Of a stretch of 64,000 bases of DNA, positions 48,195 through 60,416 are shown in pieces. Position 1 is the first letter of the stretch; each line of letters starts with the position of its first letter. The position numbers and the translations under genes were made by a program. This DNA comes from Rutidosis leptorrhynchoides (Eukaryota > Streptophyta > Magnoliopsida > Asterales > Asteraceae): positions 365,594,001-365,658,000 of the forward strand of contig NC_092340.1 in assembly GCF_046630445.1 (NCBI RefSeq), read 5' to 3'. A model generated the notes under the pieces. It did no database searches and was not told the DNA's origin. It saw only the letters and a list, made by a program, of their open reading frames with translations.

Positions 48195-48782
48195 ATGAAA
48201 ACGGAAGATGGATACGGAACAAGTGAGCCTATTCATGAAGAGAAGGATGAGTTAACGTTAAAGATTGAGGCCGTGTTTGAACAATATGTCTCGGTTTTCA
48301 CCGGCAAAGTTAGGGAAGTAACCAAGGAGTTGGTCGAAGGACAAATGACGGAAATGGTCCGAGACCAAGTGACTAATGTTGTAAAGGAAGAGTTTGAAAG
48401 GAGGTTTCCCAAACCTCGAGGTAGTGATGATGAAGATGTACTTGCAAGGTTAGGATTATATGGTGCTCATTGTAAGAGGGCACGAAGTACGCCTGAAGGC
48501 GTCGGGAATGTGAAGAAGAAGAGTAAGAAGGGTTACAAGCTCATGTGCTTTAAGTGTGGGGAACGGAGTCATTTGGTACAAGATTGTACGGTGGTGCCTT
48601 TAGGCTCAATCAGGTGTTTCATTTGCCGGATGGAGGGACACCGGAAGTCAGAGTGTTCCGAATCGCATGACGATCGGGTTAGGAGGTTAGAGCGCGAATA
48701 CATGATGGGTAGTGGTGCACGGAAGCCCAACAGCGCTACATCAGGTACCTTTAGTATGAAATTATATGTTGTTCATTTGTAA
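48195..48782 (+). CDS. Short Gag-like protein with two zinc knuckles (195 aa)
   Basis: ATG 48195. An acidic, helical N-terminus with a likely coiled coil (about 15-72), a basic linker (92-115, rich in Arg and Lys), then two canonical C-x2-C-x4-H-x4-C zinc knuckles: CFKCGERSHLVQDC (118-131) and CFICRMEGHRKSEC (141-154). Two such knuckles are typical of nucleic-acid-binding nucleocapsid domains. The Gag core of chromoviruses, normally before the knuckles, is missing, so the protein is much shorter than a usual Gag (300-400 residues). It is the only frame of size in N1; it may bind element RNA and depend on another element's capsid (inference). Confidence 0.7.
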   Translation: MKTEDGYGTSEPIHEEKDELTLKIEAVFEQYVSVFTGKVREVTKELVEGQMTEMVRDQVTNVVKEEFERRFPKPRGSDDEDVLARLGLYGAHCKRARSTPEGVGNVKKKSKKGYKLMCFKCGERSHLVQDCTVVPLGSIRCFICRMEGHRKSECSESHDDRVRRLEREYMMGSGARKPNSATSGTFSMKLYVVHL

Positions 48783-50022
48783 TAACATGCGGTATGTGCG
48801 TAAGTCTTAGCTAAACTTTATTCTCCGTTGGAGATAATTCGTAGCAAGCGGGCGGTTTACGTTTATGGTTCCGGTTTGTTCTCAGTAGAGTGTATAAGTG
48901 GTGTGTTGTGCCTTGATCCTATGGTGCGAATCCTTGGGTGCTTAAGCATTTTGGTTGGTATCTGGTCGTTAAGCTCGTTTGAGTGAGACCCTTAAAGTCT
49001 CAATGGTGTTGTGCATGTTATTGATATGGGTGACGTTCCTAATGGAAGTACCCTATGGTGATGTTTGATTTTCGGGCGAAGGGCGTAAGACTTGGTGCAA
49101 CCAAGCATTCCTTAGTATTTGGGAAATGTTTCTACCAAACCATAGAAATGAGTTTTGGTGTTCGGTCGTTAAGTGCGTGTTCGCTTTCGTGTTGAAGTTG
49201 ATGAACCATGAGGTTCGTCGGGTGGATTGAAACTCTTGAAATCGAGTGTTGATCTCGATGCATGTTGGTAAAGGAGTCTACGTGACATGACATTAGGTGC
49301 CTTATTATACCTACTAGCGTGGTGTTCGACTCCGATTGTGTTGCGGTTACATTGTACTTAGGGTACCGAAGTGAAACCCTTAGGTTCATGAGCGATCGGG
49401 TGAAATTCGACAAACTAAAGCAATTGGATGATTGCGAGTGTATAGTTCGTGTAATTTGTGGTACACTTTTTGTTCGAAGTGTTTAAGGATAGGTTAGGAT
49501 CCTTGGTATGCTCAAAGTTGAAGCAAGACGTGGTGATGGGCCGTGTGAACCCAATTATTGGTAAAGTCTACCTTTGGTAGCATTGTGCGGGTGTACGAGA
49601 TGCGGTTATGGAACGTAGTTCCAAGTGGGGGAGTTACACTCCCGCACGAAGAGGTTTTAGTGTGAGATTTCAGACAATGCTTTTGGTAGATTCGAAATTT
49701 GTGTCGGGACCTAGATTTGGTCGATTTGTGGTAGGGTACAATTTCGGTTAAATTGTACTTATGATTTTGGATTTGAAATATCACCAAGGTAGTAATGCGG
49801 TAAATCTCGTTGAGAGATAATGGACGGGTATGGTGAGCAAGGTGAAATCCCTCGGTTAAGGGATGTGCGTATCGGATCCTCTTTTAGAGAATTATTGTTT
49901 TGTGCCTATGTTTGATATAGGCGGTTCTTGCTCGATTGTGTGAATGGTTAGTGGTATCCGTTAGGATTCACTATGGTGTAGCAGAGCGCGATGTTACGCT
50001 ACTCGTTGTTCGAGGCCAAAAG
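48783..50022 (+). other. N1 interior, no supported gene
   Basis: Unusually G/T-rich plus strand without long frames; perhaps decayed coding DNA, since GC content is higher than in neighbouring LTRs. I recognise no polymerase motif. Confidence 0.5.
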
Positions 50023-50636
50023 GGATCATTGACTGGTGAAGCATGACCCTCAGGGTCCTCTGACTTCATCATGAGATCATTGATTGGTGAAGCATGACCT
50101 TCGGGGTCCGCTGACTTCATCATGGGATCGTGGATTGGTGGAGCATGACCTTCGGGGTCCTCTGACTTCATCATGAGATCATTGATTGGTGAAGCATGAC
50201 CTTTGGGGTCCGCTGACTTCATCATGGGATCGTTGATTGGTGGAGCATGACCTTCGGGGTCCTCTGACTTCATCATGAGATCATTGATTGGTGAAGCATG
50301 ACCTTCGGGGTCCGCTGACTTCATCATGGGATCGTGGATTGGTGGAGCATGACCTTCGGGGTCCTCTGACTTCATCATGAGATCATTGATTGGTGAAGCA
50401 TGACCTTAGGGGTCCGCTGACTTCATCATGGGATCATGGATTGGTGGAGCATGACCTTCGAGGTCCTCTGACTTCATCATGAGATCATTGATTGGTGAAG
50501 CATGACCTTCGGGGTCCGCTGACTTCATCATGGGATCGTTGATTGGTGGAGCATGACCTTCGGGGTCCGCTGACTTCATCATGAGATCGTTGATTGGTGA
50601 AGCATGACCTTCGAGGTCCGCTGACTTCATCATGGG
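50023..50636. repeat. 51-bp minisatellite, about 12 units
   Basis: Unit ends in TGACTTCATCAT. Two unit types alternate (GAGATCATTGATTGGTGAAG and GGGATCGTGGATTGGTGGAG starts), giving a 102-base higher-order repeat for most of the array. The minus strand stays open as a 17-residue repeat (MMKSEDPEGHAPPIHDP type) because 51 is a multiple of three. A decayed unit follows at 50650-50690. Confidence 0.92.
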
Positions 50637-50690
50637 TGTAGTGTTATATCGGTGAAGCATGACCGTTGACGGGGTTCGCTGACTTCATTC

Positions 50691-51385
50691 GGTGTTGAGA
50701 TTTGGGAAGTGGGTCGCGTGTAGTTTTCTGCCAGCCTTCTTGTTGTTGGATGTGTGATCTTTTGGTTGTTTTATACGCCAATGGTGGGGTCGTAAGGACC
50801 ACGTTGTGTGAACTAACGGTGGTTTTATACACCGATGGTGGGGTCGTGGGGACCATGTCGCGGGATTAGTGAGGCGATAGCCGTGTTTCGCTCACATGTT
50901 GTTACGGGTGTAACAATAGTCAATTTTTGTGCACCTTGGGTTTAGCATTGCGATAGTCGTTTTGGACGCTTTCGGTCTTAGTCGTTGCTTATGATGTTAG
51001 GATAGTGGCGTATGATTTTTTTCGCGCTACAAAGGATGTTTAGTGATAAGTGTAATCCGTAAGGATTTTTGTGGTTCGATCTTCAACGTTCGGATTGTTG
51101 ACTTTAGGTTGAGATTTGGTCGCTTTTAGCGTTGTCCTTGGTAAAGGTACGCTAAGGAATTGATATCTCGGTTCGAGATTTGCTGAGTTTTCCCAATGTG
51201 AGGGATTGAGTAAGGTTTAGTGCACAGATTGTGACTTGATAAATCGCGTGTGACGATTTTGGTTGTTAAAAGCGATTCGTTGGGAAGAATTGCTTAGGAA
51301 AGTCGGTTTGGGACTTACGTTTAAGGACCGTGGAGCGTGGTCCGTTTGGTTAAGTGACAAGGATCACGAGGACGTGATCGATTCT
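50691..51385 (+). other. N1 3' interior, no supported gene
   Basis: G/T-rich with no supported frame; ends with the polypurine tract at 51386-51399. Confidence 0.55.
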
Positions 51386-51399
51386 AAGTGGGGGAGAGT

Positions 51400-53216
51400 T
51401 GTAAGATTCTAATATTTATTGTACGGAAGTGTAATTATGCTACGTTGAATGCAGGAAGTATTGTGGAATTAAACGAAGGTCAGAATCTGCCCAGACTGTT
51501 GTGCACACCGCGCACAGTTATGGGTGCGCGCCGCGCACCTTGCCAGCAACAGATTTTAGCCTTTTTCTATTTTGAGTTTAATGAAGGGCAATTTGGTCAT
51601 TTCACTTGAGGCCGAATCTGTGGGCTTTATCAGTTGGTTTGGATCCAACTTTGGATCATTTTCACATCCATTCATCACTCTCATCTTCAAACCCTAGAGA
51701 GAGAAGAGTTTTAGAGAGAGGAAGCTTCATTTGGAGAAGAAAGAGTTGGATTCTCACCAAAGCTCGGGTTTTTAAAGTTGTTCACCTCGTTTCTAGCTAC
51801 GTTTTGGTTGTTGTGGTAAGTTCTAACTCCAAATTTCATTGTTTGATTTGATATTCAAAGTTAGGGTTTGAACTTGATTTGTAGAGAAACCCATTTAAAA
51901 CTCTTGAAGTGAGTTTGTTGATGCTAGTAATCGGGTTTATTGTTATTGTTGGTGGATTTTGGGTTGGCGAACAAATTGGTCTTGTTTATGACTTGTAATT
52001 GGGTTTAATCACTAGGTTTAGTGATTATGGAAGTATTGGAACCCTTTTGGTGTGTTTGAAAGACTAATTTTGGAATTGAGTCAAAATTAGGGTTTTTGGG
52101 TGATTTTGAGATTGATAAGTGTTAAACACTTAAGTTTGGGTTCTTTTGGCTTATTAGGACCATTTTCACTTGTGATTAGTGATTAGTGGTTAGTTTGGAC
52201 GCGTTTGGTGTTTGTAAGTGCAATTGGTCGAATTTGCACTAAGTGTCAAATTAAGTTGGTTTGTAAATCCACTCTAAGTGTGTTATTGTATTTATGATAA
52301 TGGATTAGGTACTTTCCATTGACGTGTTGCGGAATTACTCGGTTTCATTCATCAAGGCGAAAAGGTGAGTGTTAATATCCTATGTGCATATGTATGTGTA
52401 GGATGGGTGCGGGTTGGGGTGAAGCGGTTCTCGGTTATAGAGATCACTTCACATATAGGTTCATGATGGCTCGGTTTGCACGATCATCTTATTGTTAAGT
52501 TGTGAATTTCGGTTAGAGCGGATGCATGGTGACTCGGTTTATACGGTCATCTTATTGTTAAGGTTAAGTGGTTAGCCTTGGGTTGTAGGTTCGGGGATAT
52601 TATATTATCTTATGTTTTGATATTGATGTGTTGTAGCTAGCCCTTCGGGTGTAGCCTGGTAGTGTTGTTCATAACGTTGTGAGTGAACTTACATTGATGT
52701 TGTATCTAGTGGTATCGCAATTGTTCGGTAAGCTTAGTTTTGCTTGCTATATGCTCGGATGATCCGATTTGCTTGGATGCGGTGGCTCGGGTAAGCGTGG
52801 GAACTAGTGGCTCGCGTAGTTGCTTTAGAAGATCTTGCTTTTGGATTGGATAAGATTGGGTAGCGTATCCCCAATCACCATGCTCGGTTTTATTTTGTAT
52901 TAGAAGTCGTGTGGTTGAAAACTTGTATTTTGTACGAAAGTCGTAGAACGGCCAATGTGGGCCCGGTATCGTAAAACTCGTTTTATTATTGGAATGTGAT
53001 AGTTTTAACTATTATAATATGTTGTGAAAAGCCTTTGGCCTAAATGTGTCGGGAAGTCGAAGATCTTTTCGCGTAAAACGGAAAAAGTGGACAGAAGCTG
53101 CCAGGCACCAGTGCGCGCCGCGCACTTGGTGTGGTGCGCTTGGCGCACCCTTCTGCCCAGTTTTAATTTTTTTTTTATGTTGCGATTTTGATTGGTTAAC
53201 GGGTTGGGATGTTACA
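51400..53216 (+). repeat. N1 3' LTR (1817 bp)
   Basis: Matches 45944-47758 with scattered substitutions. Confidence 0.92.
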
Positions 53217-53718
53217 CCATAAACACAAGTTTTGGTCTTTATAACAAAATAATGAGATCATAAGTTAGGAAACTTAGATCCAACAAAGGATATGAAGATT
53301 CAAGCTAGAAAGCTTGCATCTTAGTTATTCTTGGAGATCTTGAAGCATAAAGCTTGGATCTTTAAGTTACATGACGATTACAAACACAAGTTTGAATCTT
53401 TATAACAAAATAACAAGATTAAAGTTGAAAGATATAGATCTATAAAGTAGGTAAAGATTCAAAGCTAGAAAGCTTGAATCTTCCATGTTCTTGAAGGATT
53501 CAAATCCAAGTTTGAATCTTCAAGATGTAATCAAGATCAAAGCTAAAAAGCTAGACCCTTTGATGATGATGATGAAATCGTGAAAGTGAGAGGAAGAAGA
53601 AGAAGAAAAATCAATTACTTACACTTTTTAGAGAGAGAAGGGCTAAAGAGAGAATTAGAGAGTGAGTATGTGTGAATTACAAATGAAAGCAAGTGTAAAA
53701 TGGATGGAATGAGGCTTG

Positions 53719-53726
53719 TATTTATA
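53719..53726 (-). promoter_or_regulatory. R LTR TATA box
   Basis: Minus strand TATAAATA; the region to its left would be transcribed. Confidence 0.5.
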
Positions 53727-54447
53727 GGTGAGGGGAGGGGGGTGGTGGCCGTGATTTTTGGAGGGGGACAAGGGAGACCAACTTTTGCTTTTTGGTTAAT
53801 GGTTGTCTAAAGTTGGTGCTTATGTTAGGATCTCATGCAACATTAAGAATAATACTTGACATAAATGCTAGCATGTTCCCTCTAATAAATGGGCATTTGT
53901 CTTACATATTAATGGGTCACTAGCTATTAATAATTGGGCTAATTAAATAGTCCACTAACTAGTGTAGGGTGGGCTAAGGCCCAACAAGGTAGAAAGTCCA
54001 ACAAGACTAACTAGTAAGCATAAGTAAATTACTACGCGTAATTAAGCATCTAAAAACCCAAGTAATTATTATTATGAAATAATAGTTAAGATTTCGTAGT
54101 CATAATATTCCGATTACGACAAAAGTTAAACGTGTACGCAGTACGCAGTTTGTTCGTAACGTTAAGTGACACTAACGATCATAAAGGCGTTCGATGATTA
54201 TATTAAGTATCCTACATACATAAAGGCACGTTTTAACACATAAATGAAAGTAAGCCATGTGTATAAAGATTCCAGAGTATAAAGTAGCGCAGTACGCACA
54301 AATACGCAGTTTCGCAAAAATCACAAGGCACAGAAACAAGTCGAAAAAGTCGGGTCGTTACAGGACCAAACCCTATATTCAAAGAATCTTGGTAATTCTG
54401 AATCCGATGAAATCTTTAGAGAATATCTTGCTCCGAGGTCATGTTAA

Positions 54448-55659
54448 AATCTTGTGGAAAAATTTTTCTTCATCAACTTTCGAACTTAGAAATTCCAAAA
54501 TATCTTCATAAATATCTTTGATATTTCTGAGAATATTTTCATAAATATTCTTGTCCGAAATTATCTACCTCTTCATGATTTCTGTATTCCATTATATTGA
54601 AAACTTCTGTAAAATCTAGTATAAGTTATGAATGAATTATGGAGAAGTGAGTGTTGGGAATTGAAGCATGGGTTAGTATAATATAATGACGCCCGACCAA
54701 CGTGATTATATTACAGTAAGTCATGCTGAGTTTCTAATGGAACGTGATGATTCACAGATTATAATGTCATCACGTGCCATGTTACATAACTCTTTCATTC
54801 TGCTTAACTTCTGAACACATCAAGAAAGTATATCCTTGATAGTTCTATTCTCAGTGATTCTGGTAATTTGACAAATCAAATCGTGCTATTACGTTCTTTC
54901 TTATTTAGAACATGATGTTTATCCAAAATTCCATACTTACGAATTCTGGACCGTTACTCACTTTACTAGAGGTCGGGAGGATAATAAAAAGGCAAAGAGC
55001 TCCAAAATATAAGAGAAAATATAAAGCCCAATAACAACACGGAAGTTACAAACCGTAGATATTAATACGAATAGCAATATAAAGACACAGTATAATTAAG
55101 AATAGTATCACCCCAAGGCAATAGTAGAAGTAAATAGATTTTTCTGGTGGAAGATTGAAGAGAAGGATGACAGAAGTGATAATTAGGAAAATATCAAGGA
55201 TTAGAATCGGATTAAACATTTTCATAATCTTTTGGATGTATGAACTAAGAAAGAAAGTATAAGAATGGTGAGAATAATGGAAAGGAAGAGTTTAATTTAT
55301 AATGGAAATATCAGACAGAGTAATCGAGACAGATCACCGTATTTAATTATAGAGATCTTAATTTCCTTGCTCGCCGAAGAATCAAATCTTTTAGATTTCG
55401 AAGACTTTCTTTAAATCCCTTGAAATCCGGAAATCAATCCTATCTACGTCAAAAGATATGACGAATCTACATTTATTCAATTCACTCTTTTGTGATAGCT
55501 TCACTCGTATGCTTCGAATAACTGAATTGTTGCATCTGTACTACTCAAGGATGATAAATTCTACCTTATCAACTCATATTCGTCATGAAAACATTTTTAT
55601 TGTTAACCATGATGACCTCACCCAAATTTCGGGACGAAATTTCTTTAACAGGTAGGTAC
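54448..55659 (+). other. BC 3' interior, no supported gene
   Basis: Aligns with T 26051-26940 and 27640-27959. Ends with TTAACAGGTAGGTAC before the 3' LTR, the likely plus-strand priming site. Confidence 0.65.
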
Positions 55660-55822
55660 TGTGACGACCCTAAAATTTCTGACCAAATTTAAACTTAATC
55701 TTTATATGATTTCGACATGATAAGCAAAGCCTGTAATGTTAAGTCACAAAAAGTTTTGGAACTATATTCACGTAATCAATTTCCCTTTGACTATTCCCAA
55801 CAATTTACGAACAATTGTTTAT

Positions 55823-55924
<102 letters not shown>

Positions 55925-56251
55925 TTCAAATAAATATAATTTATGTAATACATAATTAATAAAATGTAAGGTTAATATACCAAATCTTATTACAAGTTAA
56001 AATATAATTGTTATATTACTTTCATTAATATCAATATCTGTATTACTAACATAATATATATTATATAAAAATTAAAACATATAACTTGTTATTACTAGTA
56101 TTATTATTAGATACTATCATTATTATTATAGATTATGATTATTTATTATTATAGCCTTTAATAATAATATTATTATTAAAACTATTAATATTATTATAGC
56201 CATTATTAATAGGAAATAATATAATTTTTTTTATCATTTATAATATTAGAA

Positions 56252-56253
56252 TC

Positions 56254-56331
<78 letters not shown>
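56252..56331. repeat. (ATT)n microsatellite in BC LTR, copy C
   Basis: About 80 bases. Confidence 0.95.
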
Positions 56332-56333
<2 letters not shown>

Positions 56334-58111
56334 TATATTAATATATTTATTATAATATCTATTAAGTATAATTTAAAAGCAGAAAAATTTCAAAGTTTGT
56401 TATAACTCGCTATCTGATCGATTCCATTTGTCTGATGGAGTAATTCGTCGATTCCTTTACCAGTACAAATCAATTCTATTTAAAATCACAATCAACTTTA
56501 ATTAATTTGTCTTCTGCCTGAATATTGTTACCAGTCAGTTTCATAAATCAAATAGGATCAATCTCAACTGTTACAACAAGTATTCCATCATGATATATAT
56601 TTTCATATACTGCAATTCGTAAAAAGGAAATCAAAATAAAACACAGAATATAAACTCTTGTCCACCATGAAACCACCAACCCATAAACCATCACCGATCA
56701 CCACACAAACCTGCTCCAAGAACCAAGAACAACCTCATCACCTTTGTGTTATCTCTAACCCGATCATCAAACCCTACCCCATCACTCTCTCTCTCTATCC
56801 CATCATCTCTCTCTCTCCTAAAGCCATCGTGAACCACCTTTCAAACACCCATTTTCCTTTCTGATTTCCTATCCAAGCACGACTGCTGTAATAACCGAAA
56901 ACCATCACCTTGAATCACCTAGGATCACCACCTCTCTACCATTGTGGTAACCCATCACCATCTCTTCTTTAACCGTTACCCGAATCAACCACCATTATCA
57001 ACCCCTATGTTTTATGTATCTTTCGAACCCAGAACCAAAAATCATCACCAAACTTCCATGATTTCTTACTCGTTTCTTTCTATTTATAACCAACACTTCA
57101 CCTCCATAAACACGCTACTACCACTCTTATTTTCTTTCCCTCTATCTACCTCACTATCTTATTTTTGTTCAGAAACTATCACCCACCATCACCATTCTTT
57201 CAGTGAGCTACTATAAACAAGGCTGCAGCACAAGTGTGATATCAACCAATGGCTGAACTGCGAATTTTGTTTCTGCAAATCGATCAACGGTCACCTTTTA
57301 AAATTCCTTTTAAACTACTGAAAATATCAAACCACTTCATATATATATTAAAGTTTAGGACGTCACATGTTAGTGGATGGGGCACACTTACTAAATAAGT
57401 TAAAGGAACAATATGTATTGCTGTAACCACTTAATTCCTTTTTATAAAAAGTTGATGCTACGTGGTGTTACAAAACTAAAAGTAGGCACCGATATTCTAT
57501 CAATTAAAGTAGTGGGTTACGGTAAGTGGGGAAATACTTTTCTAGTCCCGTCAACTAGCACGATGTACACATATTAATGGTATCACTTTATTAAGGTTAA
57601 TAAAGATCATAATGAGGATAATGTATCTATGATTTTCGCTGGATGTGTTACTTTGAAATCAGGCCGTGGGCCTTTATTTCCTTTTATCTTGGGTTGATTA
57701 GATTCATTCTTTTTAGATCACAACAAAAATTTGGGCTTCATAATTTTGATATGCAAATGTTTTGAGCTCGAATGGTGATCTTGTTACTGATAAAACGCTA
57801 GCGATGATGGTAATAATACATGTTAAGTTGATGATCATAATAAATTGTGACGTGATTAAATGTTGTTAAGAAAATAAATGGTGATCGTGGCGATTATGTG
57901 CATAAAGAAGATGATGATTACGGTTTGTTATTGATGGCGATAAGAAATTTGATGATGATGATGTACGATGTGTATAGTGATGGTGATTGGTAAGCGAAAA
58001 TGATACATGATGTTATGATGATTCATGGTTACGATGATGATATTGTATAATGAAGCTATACGGGTCAATACATATTAATTAGATTATCGAATGGGTTAAA
58101 ACTAGAGCTAG

Positions 58112-58190
58112 CGAATGGTCCATTGTTATGGGAGTGTGTTAGGGGAACGAGGGGTCGCAGGTTCGAGCCCGAGCTGCGACATTATTTTTT
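58112..58190 (+). repeat. tRNA-derived (SINE-like) relic, copy C
   Basis: Same as 12491-12568 with a few substitutions; the B-box-like GGTTCGAGCC is retained. Confidence 0.5.
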
Positions 58191-59794
58191 TGAAGCTATT
58201 TCTTTAAGGTAGTATACTTATGATTCCTATTATTTTTATTATTATTATTATTAACATAAGTATTATTATTACTAATATCAATATTATTATCATTATCATT
58301 ATTATTTTTACTACTAATATCACTATTATTATTATTATTAACATTACTATCTATAACGTTAGTTTTAAATGCATTTTGTATATATATAGTATAACTATAT
58401 TTTTATGATCTTAAACTAAAAGAATAGAAATTATAAGTTAGATACAAACATTAGATATATAGAAGTATATATATAATAAGTATACTACTTTTACTAATAA
58501 ACTACTTTTGTTCATTTACGTTTTAATATAACTCGAATTTATTAAAAATTCTATCATAATAAAAATTATGTGTATTTAAAAATATTAATACTAAGTATTT
58601 ATTCAAAATATATTAATAAAGTATATAATATTTTATTATGATAATTTAATAAAATATATAAAATAAAAATATTTAAGTAATTATTAATATTAAAATTAAT
58701 ATCACAAGTATATTACTAATATCAAAATATATATTTATTTGAATATTATTAAAAGTGTTAATATACGTACATGATATAGGTTCGTGAATCCGAGGCCAAC
58801 CCTACACTTGTTCATTGTCTTCATATGTATTTTTACTACAAAATATAGTATGGTGAGTTCATTTGATTCCCTTTTACTCTTTACATTTTTGGGAATGAGA
58901 ATACATGCGCTACTTTTACAACTGCTTTTGAAATACATTTTGAACTGCGAATACATGAAATGATTTTTATAAATGTTTGACGAGATAGACACAAGCAAAA
59001 CATTCCTCGAATGAATTATGTGGAAGTGATAATTGCCACCATTGAATTATGTGGACGTGATAATTGCCACAATTGATATGAATATTTTTTTCTGATTATT
59101 ATTGCTTGGTAACCTAAGAATTAGGGAACATCACTAATTTTGAGAATTAGTGCACGCCTAATTGACGGGAATCCTAAAGGTAGCTACCGAGTTTAACACC
59201 CCCACCCAGAATGTTCACTAGACGGAAGGGCTAGTGGGCGTGATGTTTAGTACTTCGAAGTTTATATGATTATTATACAGAATAGATGTTCTGTTTTGGG
59301 GATATTATTATGCACATTATATGTTAAGGTCGGTTACCAAGCCAAGCTATGAAAGCAATGAAAAGTGAATGTTATGTATCGAGAGAATGATTTTATACAC
59401 AGATTATGTGTATGTTATTTTTGTGCACAAGATATGTGTACGGTTACTAAGATTTATGAAAGATGATTTCGTACACGAGAAAGGTGTACTGTATTTAAAA
59501 GATATCGCATGTACATTACAGGTGGGTATAGGATTCGGGCCCATTTGTACCATGCAGGATTTAAATCTTGTGGTCTATCAAAATGATGAATTTTATTGCT
59601 TTATGATAAACTTATGAACTCACCAACCTTTGGTTGACACTTTAAAACATGTTTATTCTCAGGTATGAAAGAAATCTTCCGCTGTGCATTTGCTCATACT
59701 ACATGGAGTCATTCATGGCATATAGAGGTCAGAACCTCGCAATGGGACCAACTGTTGAAGACTTCATCCAGATGGATTAGGAAGGGTCACTACA

Positions 59795-60416
59795 TTAAAT
59801 TAAATAAAACCCTCACTTTTACTTCACTCCCACTCACTTCAAAACACACGCACTTTACACACGGCTGAGGAGATCGACCGCACGAAGAAGAACGCTCATT
59901 CCTTCAATCTCAATTCCTACTTTTGGTATGATTAATCCTTGCTTTCCTATCATTCAATTGTGTTTGTATGATGAATTAAGGTTATGAAGAAACCCTAACT
60001 AGAATGAATCAAAACTTAAATTGATGCAAACAATCAAAATTGTTTTTGAAGAACAACTTGGAAACGATTGTAGTAGTACCTATCTATGCGTTAATTTAAC
60101 AATGAATAATTCTAGGGTTCATTATACATCTAGGTTAGATTTTCATAGAATCATTGTTCATATGATATAAATGACATTGTTGCAAATTGAGTGTAATAAT
60201 GTTGAATGTCAAAACATGTGTTGATGATGATCTCAAAAGTCTAGAACACATATGAACTTTGTGAAAATCTTAATCTAGTTGCAAACTCATTGACACTAAT
60301 GAAGAGCATTAACATCAAAACATCTAAGTATTGATGATAATTAAAGTTTGCAAAACTTGTTGCATCCAATTGAAATTATGCACTTTGAATTAATTTGAAG
60401 TGTCAATGCGCAGAAA
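59795..60416 (+). other. Promoter-like region, 5' UTR and possible intron of the 60417 pseudogene
   Basis: TTAAATAAAACC (59799-59810) resembles a TATA box and is followed by CA/TC-rich leader sequence. A possible intron runs from TTTTG|GTATGA (59926) to GCGCAG (60413), ending three bases before the ATG. The splice model is inference. Confidence 0.35.

Larger units (their letters stand above)
45944..53216 (+). mobile_element. N1: non-autonomous LTR retrotransposon with short gag
   Basis: LTRs 45944-47758 and 51400-53216, flanked by CCATA (45939-45943 and 53217-53221). tRNA-iMet primer site at 47761-47772; polypurine tract AAGTGGGGGAGAG before the 3' LTR. The interior of 3.64 kb holds one 195-residue Gag-like frame and a minisatellite, and no polymerase. 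LTRs differ at roughly one to two percent by eye. It is the innermost element of this branch. Confidence 0.9.
44217..54362 (-). mobile_element. R: minus-strand solo LTR of a Tekay-like gypsy element, split by N1
   Basis: Ends TGTGACGCCCCG (44217) and GGGTCGTTACA (54362), flanked by GGACC (44212-44216 and 54363-54367). On the minus strand it starts TGTAACGACCCG. Without N1 it is about 2.87 kb with no interior or second LTR, so it is a solo LTR left by recombination. It carries the shared LTR modules at 44506-44551 and 44909-44940 in minus orientation, and a TATA box at 53719-53726. Confidence 0.78.
44112..54447 (+). pseudogene. BC third frame, interrupted by R (and N1)
   Basis: Homologue of the T frame at 25841-26050. 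The first part (44112-44216) contains FGTE followed by Lys/Arg-rich sequence, with an extra A in an A-run relative to T. R inserted at GGACC, and the second part resumes at 54368 with EYLAP at about 54421-54435. The coding relic itself is only about 185 bases. Confidence 0.4.

Noticed and set aside
50023..50636. CRISPR-like appearance of regularly spaced repeats
   Set aside because: Units are contiguous and similar along their full length, with no unique spacers, in a plant nuclear context.
49971..50660. Minus-strand frames with a 17-residue repeat
   Set aside because: A by-product of a 51-base minisatellite; no start context or domain supports a protein.
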